Below, one piece after another: positions 23,547 through 34,557 of a DNA stretch of 64,000 nt. Source of the DNA: Manihot esculenta (lineage: Eukaryota > Streptophyta > Magnoliopsida > Malpighiales > Euphorbiaceae). The notes under the pieces are model-generated. The model searched no databases. It saw only the letters and a program-made list of their open reading frames with translations, and had not been told where the DNA came from. The stretch covers positions 10,887,516 to 10,951,515 of the forward strand of contig NC_035168.2 of NCBI RefSeq assembly GCF_001659605.2, given 5' to 3'. The translations under genes were made by a program, and so were the position numbers. Each line of letters begins with the position of its first letter. Within the stretch, counting starts at the first letter, position 1.

Positions 23547-25094
23547 CCATAACATATCATCATAACATAACATCAGAGGACTATGGATCACCCAACAACC
23601 ATCCACATCAACATCAATTTATGCAATGCAGCATATTCGTGAATTCTAATGCAAACATCCTGAAATATTGCATGGCATAATGATGCATCGGCAATGCTTG
23701 ATGATTCATTCATTTATTCATTTACTTTACTTTAAAACTTAAGGGGATTGTTCCACTCACCTGGTGACTGAAGCTTTAACAACGAACTCTGAACGACTAT
23801 CTCACAACCGGGGGTCTCGGTTCCTCGAGTCCGAACCTACACAGGTGGACTCAAATGAGGCACCAAACAACAAGAACATAACTCTAAACATACCCCCAAC
23901 AACCTCCTAAAAACACCTCAAAACACTCCTAGGAAGCATGCAAGAAAAGGCTGGACAGGGCACTTTCGGCGGCACCTTCGGCGGCCGGAAGTCCCTCCAG
24001 AGCCGAAAGTCAGGCAGGTTCGGCGGCACCTTCGGCGGCCGAAACTCCCAGACAGAGGCGAAACTCATGCATGTTCGGCGGCACCTTCGGCGGCCGAAAG
24101 TCTCGGACAGAGCCGAAACTCCAACTTTCGGGGGCAAGCTTCGGCAGCCTAAAGCTGCCTCTCAAGCCATGTTCGGCGGCCGAAACTCCCTTCGGCTGCC
24201 GAACCTGGTTTCTTCCAAAGGGCAGAAACTTGGCTCCCTTAAGCACATTTGCCTCCCAACTCTCAAATCATGCATAAACTTGTTCTAAAACATGCATAAA
24301 CACCATACATCACACCTAGGGGTCTCAAACTATCAAATACCCCAACTACAACACTTCAACACACACAAACAACATACATTGTTCATCAAAACATCAAAAC
24401 CCATAAACTCATCAACAAGCCTAAACATGCATCTCTACCCATAAAACAACTTAAAACTTGTTTAAATCATACATTGAGCTTAAGATCGGCTCTTACCTCT
24501 TGAAGATCGAGGGTTAAGGAGATTTAAACTTGGAGATGGGAGAAGTTCCAACTTTTGGTCTCCAAGCTCCAAAACTCGTTCTAAGCTCAAAGATCTTCAA
24601 AACCAAAGTTATAAACTTGTAAAGATCATGGAAAAAGGAAGGAAAAACTCAAGATTGGGGAAGGATGGCGGAATGCTCACCTTGGCCGAAATGGGGAGAA
24701 AAACTCGCCCATTTTCGGCTAAGGGACCCTTTTATAGGTGGCTGGCCAGACCACGTTCAGGGGCCGAATGTGCCTCCGCATCCATGCAATGTTCGGCGGC
24801 CGAACTTGACTTTCGGCGGCCGAACCTGAACTTCCCTAACTCATGCTTTCGGGGGCCTATCGTGCCTCCAAAACGCATGCATGTTCGGCGGCCGAACTTG
24901 ACTTTCGGCGGCCGAACCTGGGTTTTCCTCCAAAGACTTTTCATGCAAAAACTCATTTGATTTTCATACTTAAAACCATGAAATGCTTTAAAACATTTTA
25001 TGAAAACATGTTTCTACCCTACTAGAGGCTTCCGACATCCGAGATTCCACCAGACGGTAGGAATTCCGATACCAGAGTCTAGCCGGGTATTACA

Positions 25095-25131
25095 TTCTCC
25101 CCCCCTTAAGAACATTCGTCCCCGAATGTTC
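25095..25131 (-). promoter_or_regulatory. Polypurine tract and perfect stem-loop of B
   Basis: PPT complement TTCTCCCCCCCTTAAG at 25095-25110, then arms GAACATTCG (25110-25118) and CGAATGTTC (25123-25131) around TCCC. Nine perfect base pairs, adjoining the PPT. Confidence 0.9.
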
Positions 25132-25201
25132 ACCAATCAACACATAACATGGCAAACATATAACATACATATATAGCACATCAACACATAGGGATCTAAC
25201 C

Positions 25202-28200
25202 TTAAAAGAGATGAGGGTACTGCTGGAGCATAGACTCTCGTGTCTCCCAAGTGCATTCTTCCAAGTTGTGGCGGTTCCACAGGACTTTCACCATTGGGAT
25301 TTCCTTGTTTCTTAACTTTCTGATCTGGGTGTCTATGATCCGCACTGGCTGTTCAACATAGGTGAGATCCTCTTGGACCTCCACATCAGGCTCATTAAGA
25401 ACCTTGCTCGGATCCGACACAAACTTCCTCAACATGGAAACATGGAAAACCGGATGGATTCTCTCCATAGAAGCAGGTAAATCCAGCTTGTACGACACAT
25501 TCCCAATCCTTTGCAAGATTTCAAAGGGTCCGATGTATCGTGGGGCTAGCTTACCTTTTTTCCCGAAGCGAACCACTCCCTTCATTGGAGACACCTTGAG
25601 CAATACCAGATCCCCCTCCTGAAACTCTAACTGTCTTCTGCGGACGTCTGCATAGCTCTTCTGTCTGCTTGCAGCAGTCTTGATTCTTTCTCTGATTATG
25701 GGTACCACCCTGCTGGTAATCTCTACTAGTTCAGGCCCTGCCAAGGCCTTCTCTCCAACTTCCTCCCAGCAAACAGGTGATCTGCACTTCCTTCCGTACA
25801 AAGCTTCATATGGAGCCATCCCGATGCTAGCATGATGGCTGTTGTTGTAGGCGAACTCCACCAAGGGTAGATGTTGCCTCCAAGAACCGCCAAAATCCAG
25901 CACACACATTCTGAGCATATCTTCAATAGTCTGGATGGTCCTCTCTGACTGTCCATCAGTCTGGGGGTGGAAGGCAGTACTGAAATCCAACCTAGTACCC
26001 ATGGCATTTTGCAGACTCCGCCAAAACCTAGAGGTGAACTGGGGCCCTCTATCTGACACTATCGAAACAGGAACCCCATGCAGCCTGACAATCTCATCCA
26101 CATACACCTGCGCCAACTTGTCCACAGAGTAGCCACTCCTGACAGGGATGAAGTGAGCAGATTTGGTGAGTCTGTCCACAATCACCCATATGGAGTCCAC
26201 TCTGTTGGACGTCGCCGGTAACCCTACTACGAAGTCCATAGCTATGTTTTCCCATTTCCATTCTGGAATCGGTAGCGGGTTAAGCATTCCAGCTGGCTTC
26301 TGATGTTCCAGCTTCACCCTCTGACACACTTCGCAGGCCGACACGAACTGTGCCACTTCTTTCTTCATCGCTGGCCACCAATAAACTTTCTTCAAATCTT
26401 GATACATCTTGGTGGCTCCAGGGTGAATGCTGTATCTTGCATTATGAGCCTCTCTCATAATGTCTCCTTTTAGCCCTATGTCATCTGGTACACATAATCG
26501 ACTCCCATAGCGGAGGATCCCCTTGCTGTCAAATCTGAACTCATTATTCTTGCCTGACTGAACAGTCCTGGCAATCTTCACTAACTCGGGGTCCTCATGC
26601 TGTTTCTGAGCGACTTGCTCAAGGAACACGGGTGTCACTTTCATCTGAGCCAACAAGGCACCTGTACCCGACAACTCTAACTGTAGTCCTTCTTCGATGA
26701 GCTTGTAGAACTCCTTTACCACTGGTCTTCGTTCTGCTGTGATGTGGGATAGACTGCCGAGTGATTTCCGGCTTAAGGCATCAGCTACAACATTAGCCTT
26801 ACCCGGATGATACTGGATTTTGCAATCGTAGTCACTGAGCAGTTCTACCCATCTTCTCTGTCTCAAATTCAAATCTCTTTGACTCAGGATGTACTGTAGG
26901 CTCTTATGATCTGTAAAGATCTCACATCTTACCCCATAGAGGTAGTGCCTCCACATCTTGAGTGCAAAGATTACTGCTGCCATCTCCAGGTCGTGTGTGG
27001 GGTAATTCAACTCATGCTTCTTCAGCTGCCTAGAAGCATAAGCAATCACCCTCTCATTCTGCATCAGTACACAACCCAGTCCCACACGGGACGCATCACA
27101 AAAGACTGTAAAGTCCTCATCACTAGATGGCAGAGCTAAAACTGGTGCTGAAGTCAACCTCTTCTTAAGCTCTTCAAAACTCTCTTCGCACTGGTCGGTC
27201 CACAGAAACTTCTGATTTTTCCTGGTTAACCTGGTCAGAGGAGCTGCTATCTTTGAGAAGTCCTGAACGAACCTCCTGTAGTAACCTGCCAAACCCAAGA
27301 AACTTCTAATCTCTGTCGCTGAAGTGGGTCTAGGCCAGTTAGCCACAGTTTCTGTCTTCTTGGGGTCCACCTCAATACCATTCTCTGACACTACATGCCC
27401 CAAGAACGAAATGCTCCTTAGCCAGAATTCACATTTAGAGAACTTGGCATACAAGCCATGTTCCCTCAAAGTCTGCAAGACCAACCGCAGATGATGGGCA
27501 TGCTCTTCTGCATTCCTGGAATACACTAAGATATCATCTATGAAGACAATAACGAAGTGATCCAGGTATTGGCTAAATACTCTGTTCATGAGATCCATGA
27601 ATGCTGCAGAGGCGTTTGTTAACCCGAACGGCATCACTAGGAACTCAAAATGCCCATATCTGGTCCTGAATGCTGTCTTTGGTACATCTTCATCTCTGAT
27701 CCTCAGCTGATGATACCCAGATCTCAGATCTATTTTGGAGAAACAACCCGCTCCTGCTAGCTGGTCGAATAGATCGTCGATCCTTGGCAATGGGTACTTG
27801 TTCTTGGTAGTGACTTTGTTCAACTGCCTGTAGTCGATACAAAGTCTAAGGGATCCATCCTTCTTCCTGACAAACAAGACTGGAGCACCCCAGGGTGAGG
27901 TACTCGGTCGGATGAAACCCTTGTCTACCAGCTCTTGCAACTGTTCTTTCAACTCTTTCAGCTCTGCTGGCGCCATCCTGTAGGGAGGGATAGAGATCGG
28001 TCTGGTTCCTGGTATCAATTCTATTTCGAACTCTATCTCCCTAGGAGGCGGTAAACCTGGTAGCTCGTCTGGGAAAACATCTAAGAACTCTCTAACCACA
28101 GGCACCGAGGCGGGCTCTCTGACATCTCTGTCTAGCTCTCTCACATGAGCTAGATAACCCTGACAACCCCTCCTGAGCAGCCTACGAGCCTGTAGGGCTG

Positions 28201-30190
28201 ATATCAAACCTCTAGGTGTACTCCCCCTGTCTCCTCTAAAGACAACCTCTGACCCATCCTGATATCTGAACTTAACTACCTTGTCTCTGCAATCCAAGGT
28301 AGCACCATGGGTAGATAGCCAATCCATCCCTAGAATGACGTCAAAATCTGTCAAGTCTAGAACCACTAGGTCGGCGGATAGGCATCTTCCCTCTATGAAA
28401 ACTGGACTGTACTGGCAGACTGACTCTGCCACTGACGGGTCACATTTGGGTCCGCTGACCCATAGGGGACACTCTAACCCAGAGACTATCAATCCCAACC
28501 TCTCGACCGCTCTCGGAGAAACAAAAGAATGGGATGCACCCGGGTCCATTAAGGCATAAACATCTGAACAACCAATGATGATATTACCTGACACCACGGT
28601 GTTGGATGCGTTTGCCTCCTGCTGCGTCATTGTGAAAATCCGTGCTGGAGCTGACGGACCTTCCCCTCTGTAAACTGATGAAGAAGAGGCTGACCCTCTC
28701 CCTCGGCCTCTACCACTAGCCTGTGTTGCGGCTGAAGCTGCTGGCTGTGCTACGCTACCCGAAGTTGTCTGCTGGGGCTGTGCCGTAGGAACTGCTCTCG
28801 GACATTCCCAAGACATGTGTCCCTCTTGTCCACACCTGTAGCAGGCTGTCGTCCCAAACCGGCATACCCCCCTGTGTAGCTTACCACACCTTGCACATAC
28901 TGCATTATCAGCACCAGAGCTTGAGCCACCTCCTAATCCCAGACCTGATTTGATCTTGCTCCAGAACTTATTCTTCTTTGGTTTCTTAGTGGTACTGCCC
29001 CACTTCTTACTAGCTGAACTCAAGGATGAAGGGTCTATCCTTCCCCCACCTGGGGTCTTAGAACCAGAAGGCTGTGCCACTGACTGCTTGACTTTTCCCT
29101 CTATTACGGCACTAGCCTCCATTCTCCTGGCCATGTCTATAATGGCATGGAAACTTTCTCTATCAGCTGACTGAATCAAAGAGGAATACCTGGAATTTAG
29201 CCTCATGATATACCTCCTCGACTTCTTCGGATCTGTGTCCAGATGTTGCCCAGCAAACGGCAACAACTCTAAGAATCTATCGGTGTACTCATCGACACCC
29301 ATCTCATCTGTCTGCTTCAGCTGTTCAAACTCAATCACCTTCAGCTCCCTGGAACTGTCAGGGAAAGCCCATCCTGCGAACTCATTCGCAAACTCCTCCC
29401 ATGACAGACTGTCCACCCTTGGTTTCACATAGTTCTTGAACCACTCTCGTGCGTTCTTGCATTTCAGAGTGAAACCAGCCATCTGAATGGCTCTACTGTC
29501 ATCAGCCCCTATCTCATCTATAATTGTTTTGACCTTCTCCAGGTACACAAACGGATCATCATCGGTATCAAACTGGGGAGCACCCAACTTCATATAGTCG
29601 GTCATCTTGGCCTTGCTCCCTCCAGATGAGGTAGGTTGAGGTCTTTGGGTTTCTGTAACTGCGGTTTCTGCTGGTGGTGGAGGTGCGGCATCCCCTGGGA
29701 TAGGGTTTGCTGTGCCTGGATGGAAGGATGAAGGTGGGTACACATGGTACTGTGGATACTGTGAGTAGAAAGGTGGGTATGGCATGTGAGAAGGGTAAGG
29801 ATTAAAACTGGGGTAATCCGATGTACCTCCCATCGAATACCCGGGGTATGGTGAAAAAGGTGGGTACTGGGGTGGTGGAACAAACCCCGAGGCCTGAGTG
29901 CCTCCCTGAGACTCACCCATGCCCTCTTCTGGCATGCTTACACCAAGACTACCATCCCTCCTCTGGTCCACATCCATCTCTTCTCCCACATCCACTGACC
30001 TGCCTCCTTGAACCGTTCCTCTTACTGATCTGTTTCTACCCAGATCCAGAGATCTTCTAGGGTCTCCCACTGCTCTGTCCCTGTTGGACCTACTTGACAT
30101 TGCCCTTGGCAATGCTGGAGGACGGGCGCTCGTGCCCTCATCCTCCGGTGGTACTCTAGTCAATCTAGCTGATCGACGAGTTCCTCGCAT
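25202..30190 (-). CDS. Gag-pol polyprotein of B, intact, 1662 aa (Gag, protease, RT, RNase H, integrase, chromodomain)
   Basis: Encodes the particle protein and all enzymes for retrotransposition. I chose the ATG at 30190 ([11 protein letters not shown]) because all relatives start there; the open frame extends 22 codons further upstream. Domains: Pro/Tyr-rich N-terminus, gag core about residues 205-330, a CX2CX3HX3C knuckle, then CX2CX4HX4C from about 450; protease DPGAS with Asp near 549; RT with FIDD, first Asp near 885; RNase H Asp near 1032; integrase HHCC about 1245-1290, then catalytic D1319, D1380 and E1416, an exact D,D35E spacing; chromodomain about 1600-1662 ending QQYPHLF. No stop or frameshift. 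One oddity is NASAAF where relatives have NAPAAF in RT. The chromodomain suggests targeting to methylated heterochromatin, as known for chromoviruses. Confidence 0.97.
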   Translation of the reverse strand: MRGTRRSARLTRVPPEDEGTSARPPALPRAMSSRSNRDRAVGDPRRSLDLGRNRSVRGTVQGGRSVDVGEEMDVDQRRDGSLGVSMPEEGMGESQGGTQASGFVPPPQYPPFSPYPGYSMGGTSDYPSFNPYPSHMPYPPFYSQYPQYHVYPPSSFHPGTANPIPGDAAPPPPAETAVTETQRPQPTSSGGSKAKMTDYMKLGAPQFDTDDDPFVYLEKVKTIIDEIGADDSRAIQMAGFTLKCKNAREWFKNYVKPRVDSLSWEEFANEFAGWAFPDSSRELKVIEFEQLKQTDEMGVDEYTDRFLELLPFAGQHLDTDPKKSRRYIMRLNSRYSSLIQSADRESFHAIIDMARRMEASAVIEGKVKQSVAQPSGSKTPGGGRIDPSSLSSASKKWGSTTKKPKKNKFWSKIKSGLGLGGGSSSGADNAVCARCGKLHRGVCRFGTTACYRCGQEGHMSWECPRAVPTAQPQQTTSGSVAQPAASAATQASGRGRGRGSASSSSVYRGEGPSAPARIFTMTQQEANASNTVVSGNIIIGCSDVYALMDPGASHSFVSPRAVERLGLIVSGLECPLWVSGPKCDPSVAESVCQYSPVFIEGRCLSADLVVLDLTDFDVILGMDWLSTHGATLDCRDKVVKFRYQDGSEVVFRGDRGSTPRGLISALQARRLLRRGCQGYLAHVRELDRDVREPASVPVVREFLDVFPDELPGLPPPREIEFEIELIPGTRPISIPPYRMAPAELKELKEQLQELVDKGFIRPSTSPWGAPVLFVRKKDGSLRLCIDYRQLNKVTTKNKYPLPRIDDLFDQLAGAGCFSKIDLRSGYHQLRIRDEDVPKTAFRTRYGHFEFLVMPFGLTNASAAFMDLMNRVFSQYLDHFVIVFIDDILVYSRNAEEHAHHLRLVLQTLREHGLYAKFSKCEFWLRSISFLGHVVSENGIEVDPKKTETVANWPRPTSATEIRSFLGLAGYYRRFVQDFSKIAAPLTRLTRKNQKFLWTDQCEESFEELKKRLTSAPVLALPSSDEDFTVFCDASRVGLGCVLMQNERVIAYASRQLKKHELNYPTHDLEMAAVIFALKMWRHYLYGVRCEIFTDHKSLQYILSQRDLNLRQRRWVELLSDYDCKIQYHPGKANVVADALSRKSLGSLSHITAERRPVVKEFYKLIEEGLQLELSGTGALLAQMKVTPVFLEQVAQKQHEDPELVKIARTVQSGKNNEFRFDSKGILRYGSRLCVPDDIGLKGDIMREAHNARYSIHPGATKMYQDLKKVYWWPAMKKEVAQFVSACEVCQRVKLEHQKPAGMLNPLPIPEWKWENIAMDFVVGLPATSNRVDSIWVIVDRLTKSAHFIPVRSGYSVDKLAQVYVDEIVRLHGVPVSIVSDRGPQFTSRFWRSLQNAMGTRLDFSTAFHPQTDGQSERTIQTIEDMLRMCVLDFGGSWRQHLPLVEFAYNNSHHASIGMAPYEALYGRKCRSPVCWEEVGEKALAGPELVEITSRVVPIIRERIKTAASRQKSYADVRRRQLEFQEGDLVLLKVSPMKGVVRFGKKGKLAPRYIGPFEILQRIGNVSYKLDLPASMERIHPVFHVSMLRKFVSDPSKVLNEPDVEVQEDLTYVEQPVRIIDTQIRKLRNKEIPMVKVLWNRHNLEECTWETRESMLQQYPHLF

Positions 30191-30413
30191 TCTGTTTACT
30201 GAAAAACAGCACAGATAACAAAACATTAGCATCCAATGGTTCATGTGGAAACACATGAACCCACATCATATACATAGCATATCTCATGGCATATCATACT
30301 TTCATTCTAGACAGGACTCTACATCCTATCCTAGTGGACATGATTTCCTATTGTGCTTGACTTTCTATCACATCTATGAGCCCGACACTCTAGGTCCGAC
30401 CATATGAACCTAG

Positions 30414-30426
30414 GGCTCTGATACCA
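30414..30426 (-). promoter_or_regulatory. Primer binding site of B and leader
   Basis: GGCTCTGATACCA on the plus strand, three bases from the LTR end at 30430. The leader 30191-30413 has no gene. On the minus strand CTGTTTTTCAG (AG at 30199-30200) lies just before the gag ATG, a good 3' splice site. Confidence 0.94.
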
Positions 30427-30429
30427 CTC

Positions 30430-32834
30430 TGTAACGACCCGGAAACCGGACCGCTACCGGCGCTAGGATTCAGGTCGGCTTAAGGCCGCCAGAACCCGTA
30501 GCAAGCCAAACATACATCCTGTGAACCTGTTTAATCCCATACATGGTCAACAACATACAGAAAAATTAAAAACTTTTCTTTCATTCAAACATTTCTTTGC
30601 CAAGCCTAGCCTGTTCATGCACAACCATAACATAAACCCCTCATTGGAGTCCTCATCAAATACTCCCATGGGGTAACATAACATAACATGGGCTTGGATT
30701 ACATAGGCATCATAAAAACATTATATCTCATACAAGACCATGTGTACAGGGAATTCAACAGACTCTAGTCAAGCACATTATCAAACTTACATTACATTAC
30801 ATCTCATACTTTTACATTACCAACAAACCATGTCCACAGCTAAGCTATTACATAAACTTCTCTTACTCTGCTGACTTCTCTATCTACTCTGCACCTGCAA
30901 GGCTGGGGTTAGGGGAGAGGGGGTGAGCTATAAAGCCCAATGAGCAGAAACTAAAAACATTTGTTTTAATTCCTCCATTTTTAGGTATATTATTATTCAT
31001 TTTACTATTTTTATTATTATTATTTTATTTTATCATTTTATTTAACTTTTTCTTTCTTTTTCTTATTCATGCTTTCATGAAATGCAACACATCACAGCTA
31101 ATCACATAAAGGATGGTATTGTCACCATTAGTCCTCAACATCTCCAAATGCCAGGGGCGTAGAATGGGCCTCACTGGTCTTTCTCTTACATAACATAACA
31201 TTCTAAAGTGCCAGGGGCGTAGAATGGGCCTCGCTGGTCTTTCTCTTACATAGTGCCAGGGGCGTAGAATGGGCCTCGCTGGTCTTCCATAACATATCAT
31301 CATAACATAACATCAGAGGACTATGGATCACCCAACAACCATCCACATCAACATCAATTTATGCAATGCAGCATATTCGTGAATTCTAATGCAAACATCC
31401 TGAAATATTGCATGGCATAATGATGCATGGGCAATGCTTGATGATTCATTCATTTATTCATTTACTTTACTTTAAAACTTAAGGGGATTGTTCCACTCAC
31501 CTGGTGACTGAAGCTTTAACAACGAACTCTGAACGACTATCTCACAAACGGGGGTCTCGGTTCCTCGGGTCCGAACCTACACAGGTGGACTCAAATGAGG
31601 CACCAAACAACAAGAACATAACTCTAAACATACCCCCAACAACCTCCTAAAAACACCTCAAAACACTCCTAGGAAGCATGCAAGAAAAGGCTGGACAGGG
31701 CACTTTCGGCGGCACCTTCGGCGGCCGGAAGTCCCTCCAGAGCCGAAAGTCAGGCAGGTTCGGCGGCACCTTCGGCGGCCGAAACTCCCAGACAGAGGCG
31801 AAACTCATGCATGTTCGGCGGCACCTTCGGCGGCCGAAAGTCTCGGACAGAGCCGAAACTCCAACTTTCGGGGGCAAGCTTCGGCAGCCTAAAGCTGCCT
31901 CTCAAGCCATGTTCGGCGGCCGAAACTCCCTTCGGCTGCCGAACCTGGTTTCTGCCAAAGGGCAGAAACTTGGCTCCCTTAAGCACATTTGCCTCCCAAC
32001 TCTCAAATCATGCATAAACTTGTTCTAAAACATGCATAAACACCATACATCACACCTAGGGGTCTCAAACTATCAAATACCCCAACTACAACACTTCAAC
32101 ACACACAAACAACATACATTGTTCATCAAAACATCAAAACCCATAAACTCATCAACAAGCCTAAACATGCATCTCTACCCATAAAACAACTTAAAACTTG
32201 TTTAAATCATACATTGAGCTTAAGATCGGCTCTTACCTCTTGAAGATCGAGGGTTGAGGAGATCTAAACTTGGAGATGGGAGAAGTTCCAACTTTTGGTC
32301 TCCAAGCTCCAAAACTCGTTCTAAGCTCAAAGATCTTCAAAACCAAAGTTATAAACTTGTAAAGATCATGGAAAAAGGAAGGAAAAACTCAAGATTGGGG
32401 AAGGATGGCGGAATGCTCACCTTGGCCGAAATGGGGAGAAAAACTCGCCCATTTTCGGCTAAGGGACCCTTTTATAGGTGGCTGGCCAGACCACGTTCGG
32501 GGGCCGAATGTGCCTCCGCATCCATGCAATGTTCGGCGGCCGAACTTGACTTTCGGCGGCCGAACCTGAACTTCCCTAACTCATGCTTTCGGGGGCCTAT
32601 CGTGCCTCCAAAACGCATGCATGTTCGGCGGCCGAACTTGACTTTCGGCGGCCGAACCTGGGTTTTCCTCCAAAGACTTTTCATGCAAAAACTCATTTGA
32701 TTTTCATACTTAAAACCATGAAATGCTTTAAAACATTTTATGAAAACATGTTTCTACCCTACTAGAGGCTTCCGACATCCGAGATTCCACCAGACGGTAG
32801 GAATTCCGATACCAGAGTTTAGCCGGGTATTACA
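30430..32834 (-). repeat. 5' LTR of element B
   Basis: 2405 bp. Matches 22735-25094 with an extra 45-bp minisatellite unit. TATA box on the minus strand at 32470-32476, main donor-like site AAGAG/GTAAG at about 32231-32240, and a second donor GTGAG near 32418. Confidence 0.96.
31149..31288 (-). repeat. LTR minisatellite, three units (B 5' LTR)
   Basis: Three 45-bp-spaced copies of the B unit. The second and third are almost identical, consistent with a recent unit gain here or loss in the sister LTR. Confidence 0.88.
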
Positions 32835-34375
32835 CATACCATATCATGCCGTAACATCATCATGCCATATGAAGACTAAAGGATCATCCAATAACCAATC
32901 CACATCAACATCATAAATGCAATGCAACATATTCGTGAATACTAATGCAAACAACCTACTATATCTCATGGCATTCATGATGCATGGATCATGCTCAAAA
33001 TTCATATTTCATTTATTTTAAAACTTAAAGTTTATTCCACTCACCTCCGGCTAGCTCTGACAAACTCTGTAGCAGCTGGCTCACTGCTGGGGTCCTCGGT
33101 TCCTCGGGTCCGAACCTACACAGGTGGACTCCAATGAGGGACCAAACATACATAAACATAACTCTAATATACTCCCCAAAAACCCCTTAAAACATCATAA
33201 AACAACTACATAAAAACATGCAAGAAATGGCTGGACAGGGCACTTTCGGCGGCAGGTTCGGCGGCCGAAAGTCCCTCCAGTGCCGAAAGTCGGGCAGGTT
33301 CGGCGGCACCTTCGGCGGCCGAAACTCCCAGACAGAGGCGAAACTCATGCATGTTCGGCGGCACCTTCGGCGGCCGAAAGTGCCAGACAGAGACGAAAGT
33401 CTCTTTTCGGGGGCAACTTCGGCAGCCGAAAGGCCTGCCTCCCCAGCCATGTTCGGCGGCCGAAAGTTCCTTCGGCTGCCGAACCTGGTTTCTGCCAAAG
33501 GGCAGAAACTTGGCTCCCTTATGCATTTGTGCCTCCAAAACTCACCAATCATGCATAAACCTATTCTACAACATTCCCAAGCGTTCACAAGCAAACATAC
33601 AAGCTCCTAGGGGCATCAAACCAACAAAAACCCCAACTACAACACACAAGCAACTCACATTGTTCAAAAACATAACATTTGCTTAAAAACTCATACAACC
33701 CTATACATGCCATTCTACCCTATAAAACAACTTAAAACTTACTTAAAACATACAATGAGCTTAAGATCGGCTCTTACCTCTTGAAGATCGAGAGAGAGAC
33801 GACCTAAACTCGGAGATCCAAGCAAATGAGCTCCTAAGTTCCCAAAGCTCCAAAACTTGTCTTAAAAGCTCAAAACTTGCAATGAGAGGTGAAAACTCAA
33901 GAAAGATGGAGGAGATTTGGAGAAAAAACACAAGATTTGGGGAGAGGGAGGTCGGAAGCTAGCTGTGGCCGAAAATGGGAGAAAGCTCGCCCATTTCGGC
34001 TAAGTGACCCTTTTATAGGTGGCTGGCCAGGCCACGTTCGGGGGCCGAAAGTGCCTCCGCATGCATGCCATGTTCGGCTGCCGAACTTGACTTTCGGCGG
34101 CCGAACCTGGACTTCCCTCACTTATGCTTTCGGGGGCCTAACGTGCCTCCAAAACTCATGCATGTTCGGCGGCCGAACTTGACTTTCGGCGGCCGAACCT
34201 GGGTTTTCCTCCAAAGACTTTTCATGCAAAAACTCATTTAATTTTCATACTTAAAACCATGAAATACTTTAAAACATTTTATGAAAACATGTTTCTACCC
34301 TACTAGAGACTTCCGACATCCGAGATTCCACCGGACGGTAGGAATTCCGATATCGGAGTCTAGTCGGGCATTACA
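32835..34375 (-). repeat. Solo LTR S, segment 2 (U3/R part)
   Basis: Resumes after the second CATAC and ends GTCGGGCATTACA at 34375. Together with segment 1 this gives about 2341 bp, a normal LTR length. TATA box on the minus strand at 34011-34017 beside palindromes; donor-like AAGAG/GTAAG at about 33774-33783. Confidence 0.92.
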
Positions 34376-34480
34376 AAAACAATATAGCAAAACATAAATC
34401 GAACTCTTCTAGAGACGTCCGACATCCCGGACTCCACCGGAAAGCAGAATTCTGATGCTGGACTCTAGCCGGGTATTACA
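34376..34480 (-). repeat. 3' LTR of E, segment 3 (U3 start)
   Basis: Begins with the AAAAC copy of the S target site and matches 41902-42006 of the sister LTR, ending GGGTATTACA next to the PPT. Confidence 0.93.
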
Positions 34481-34517
34481 TTCTCCCCCCCTTAAGACCA
34501 TTCGTCCTCGAATGATC
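34481..34517 (-). promoter_or_regulatory. Polypurine tract and stem-loop of E
   Basis: PPT complement TTCTCCCCCCCTTAAG at 34481-34496, then arms 34496-34504 and 34509-34517 around TCCT with one mismatch. Confidence 0.86.
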
Positions 34518-34557
34518 CTAAAACAAACAATTAACACATAAAAGGAGGAAACTAACC

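Larger units (their letters stand above)
22735..25094 (-). repeat. 3' LTR of element B
   Basis: TGTAACGACCCGG to GGGTATTACA on the plus strand. It has a TATA box on the minus strand at 24730-24736, palindromes on both sides of it, a donor-like AAGAG/GTAAG near 24498, a second GTGAG donor near 24678, an AT-rich simple stretch 23270-23375 and a two-unit minisatellite 23454-23546. Confidence 0.96.
22735..32834 (-). mobile_element. Element B: structurally and coding-intact Ty3/Gypsy chromovirus inside solo LTR S
   Basis: A minus-strand element with TSD CATAC at 22730-22734 and 32835-32839. LTRs are 2360 bp (left) and 2405 bp (right); the 45-bp difference is one minisatellite unit. Apart from this I count about nine substitutions. 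PPT, PBS and a 1662-codon uninterrupted gag-pol are present. It is the innermost layer of the nest and the best candidate for a recently active autonomous element. Confidence 0.97.
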
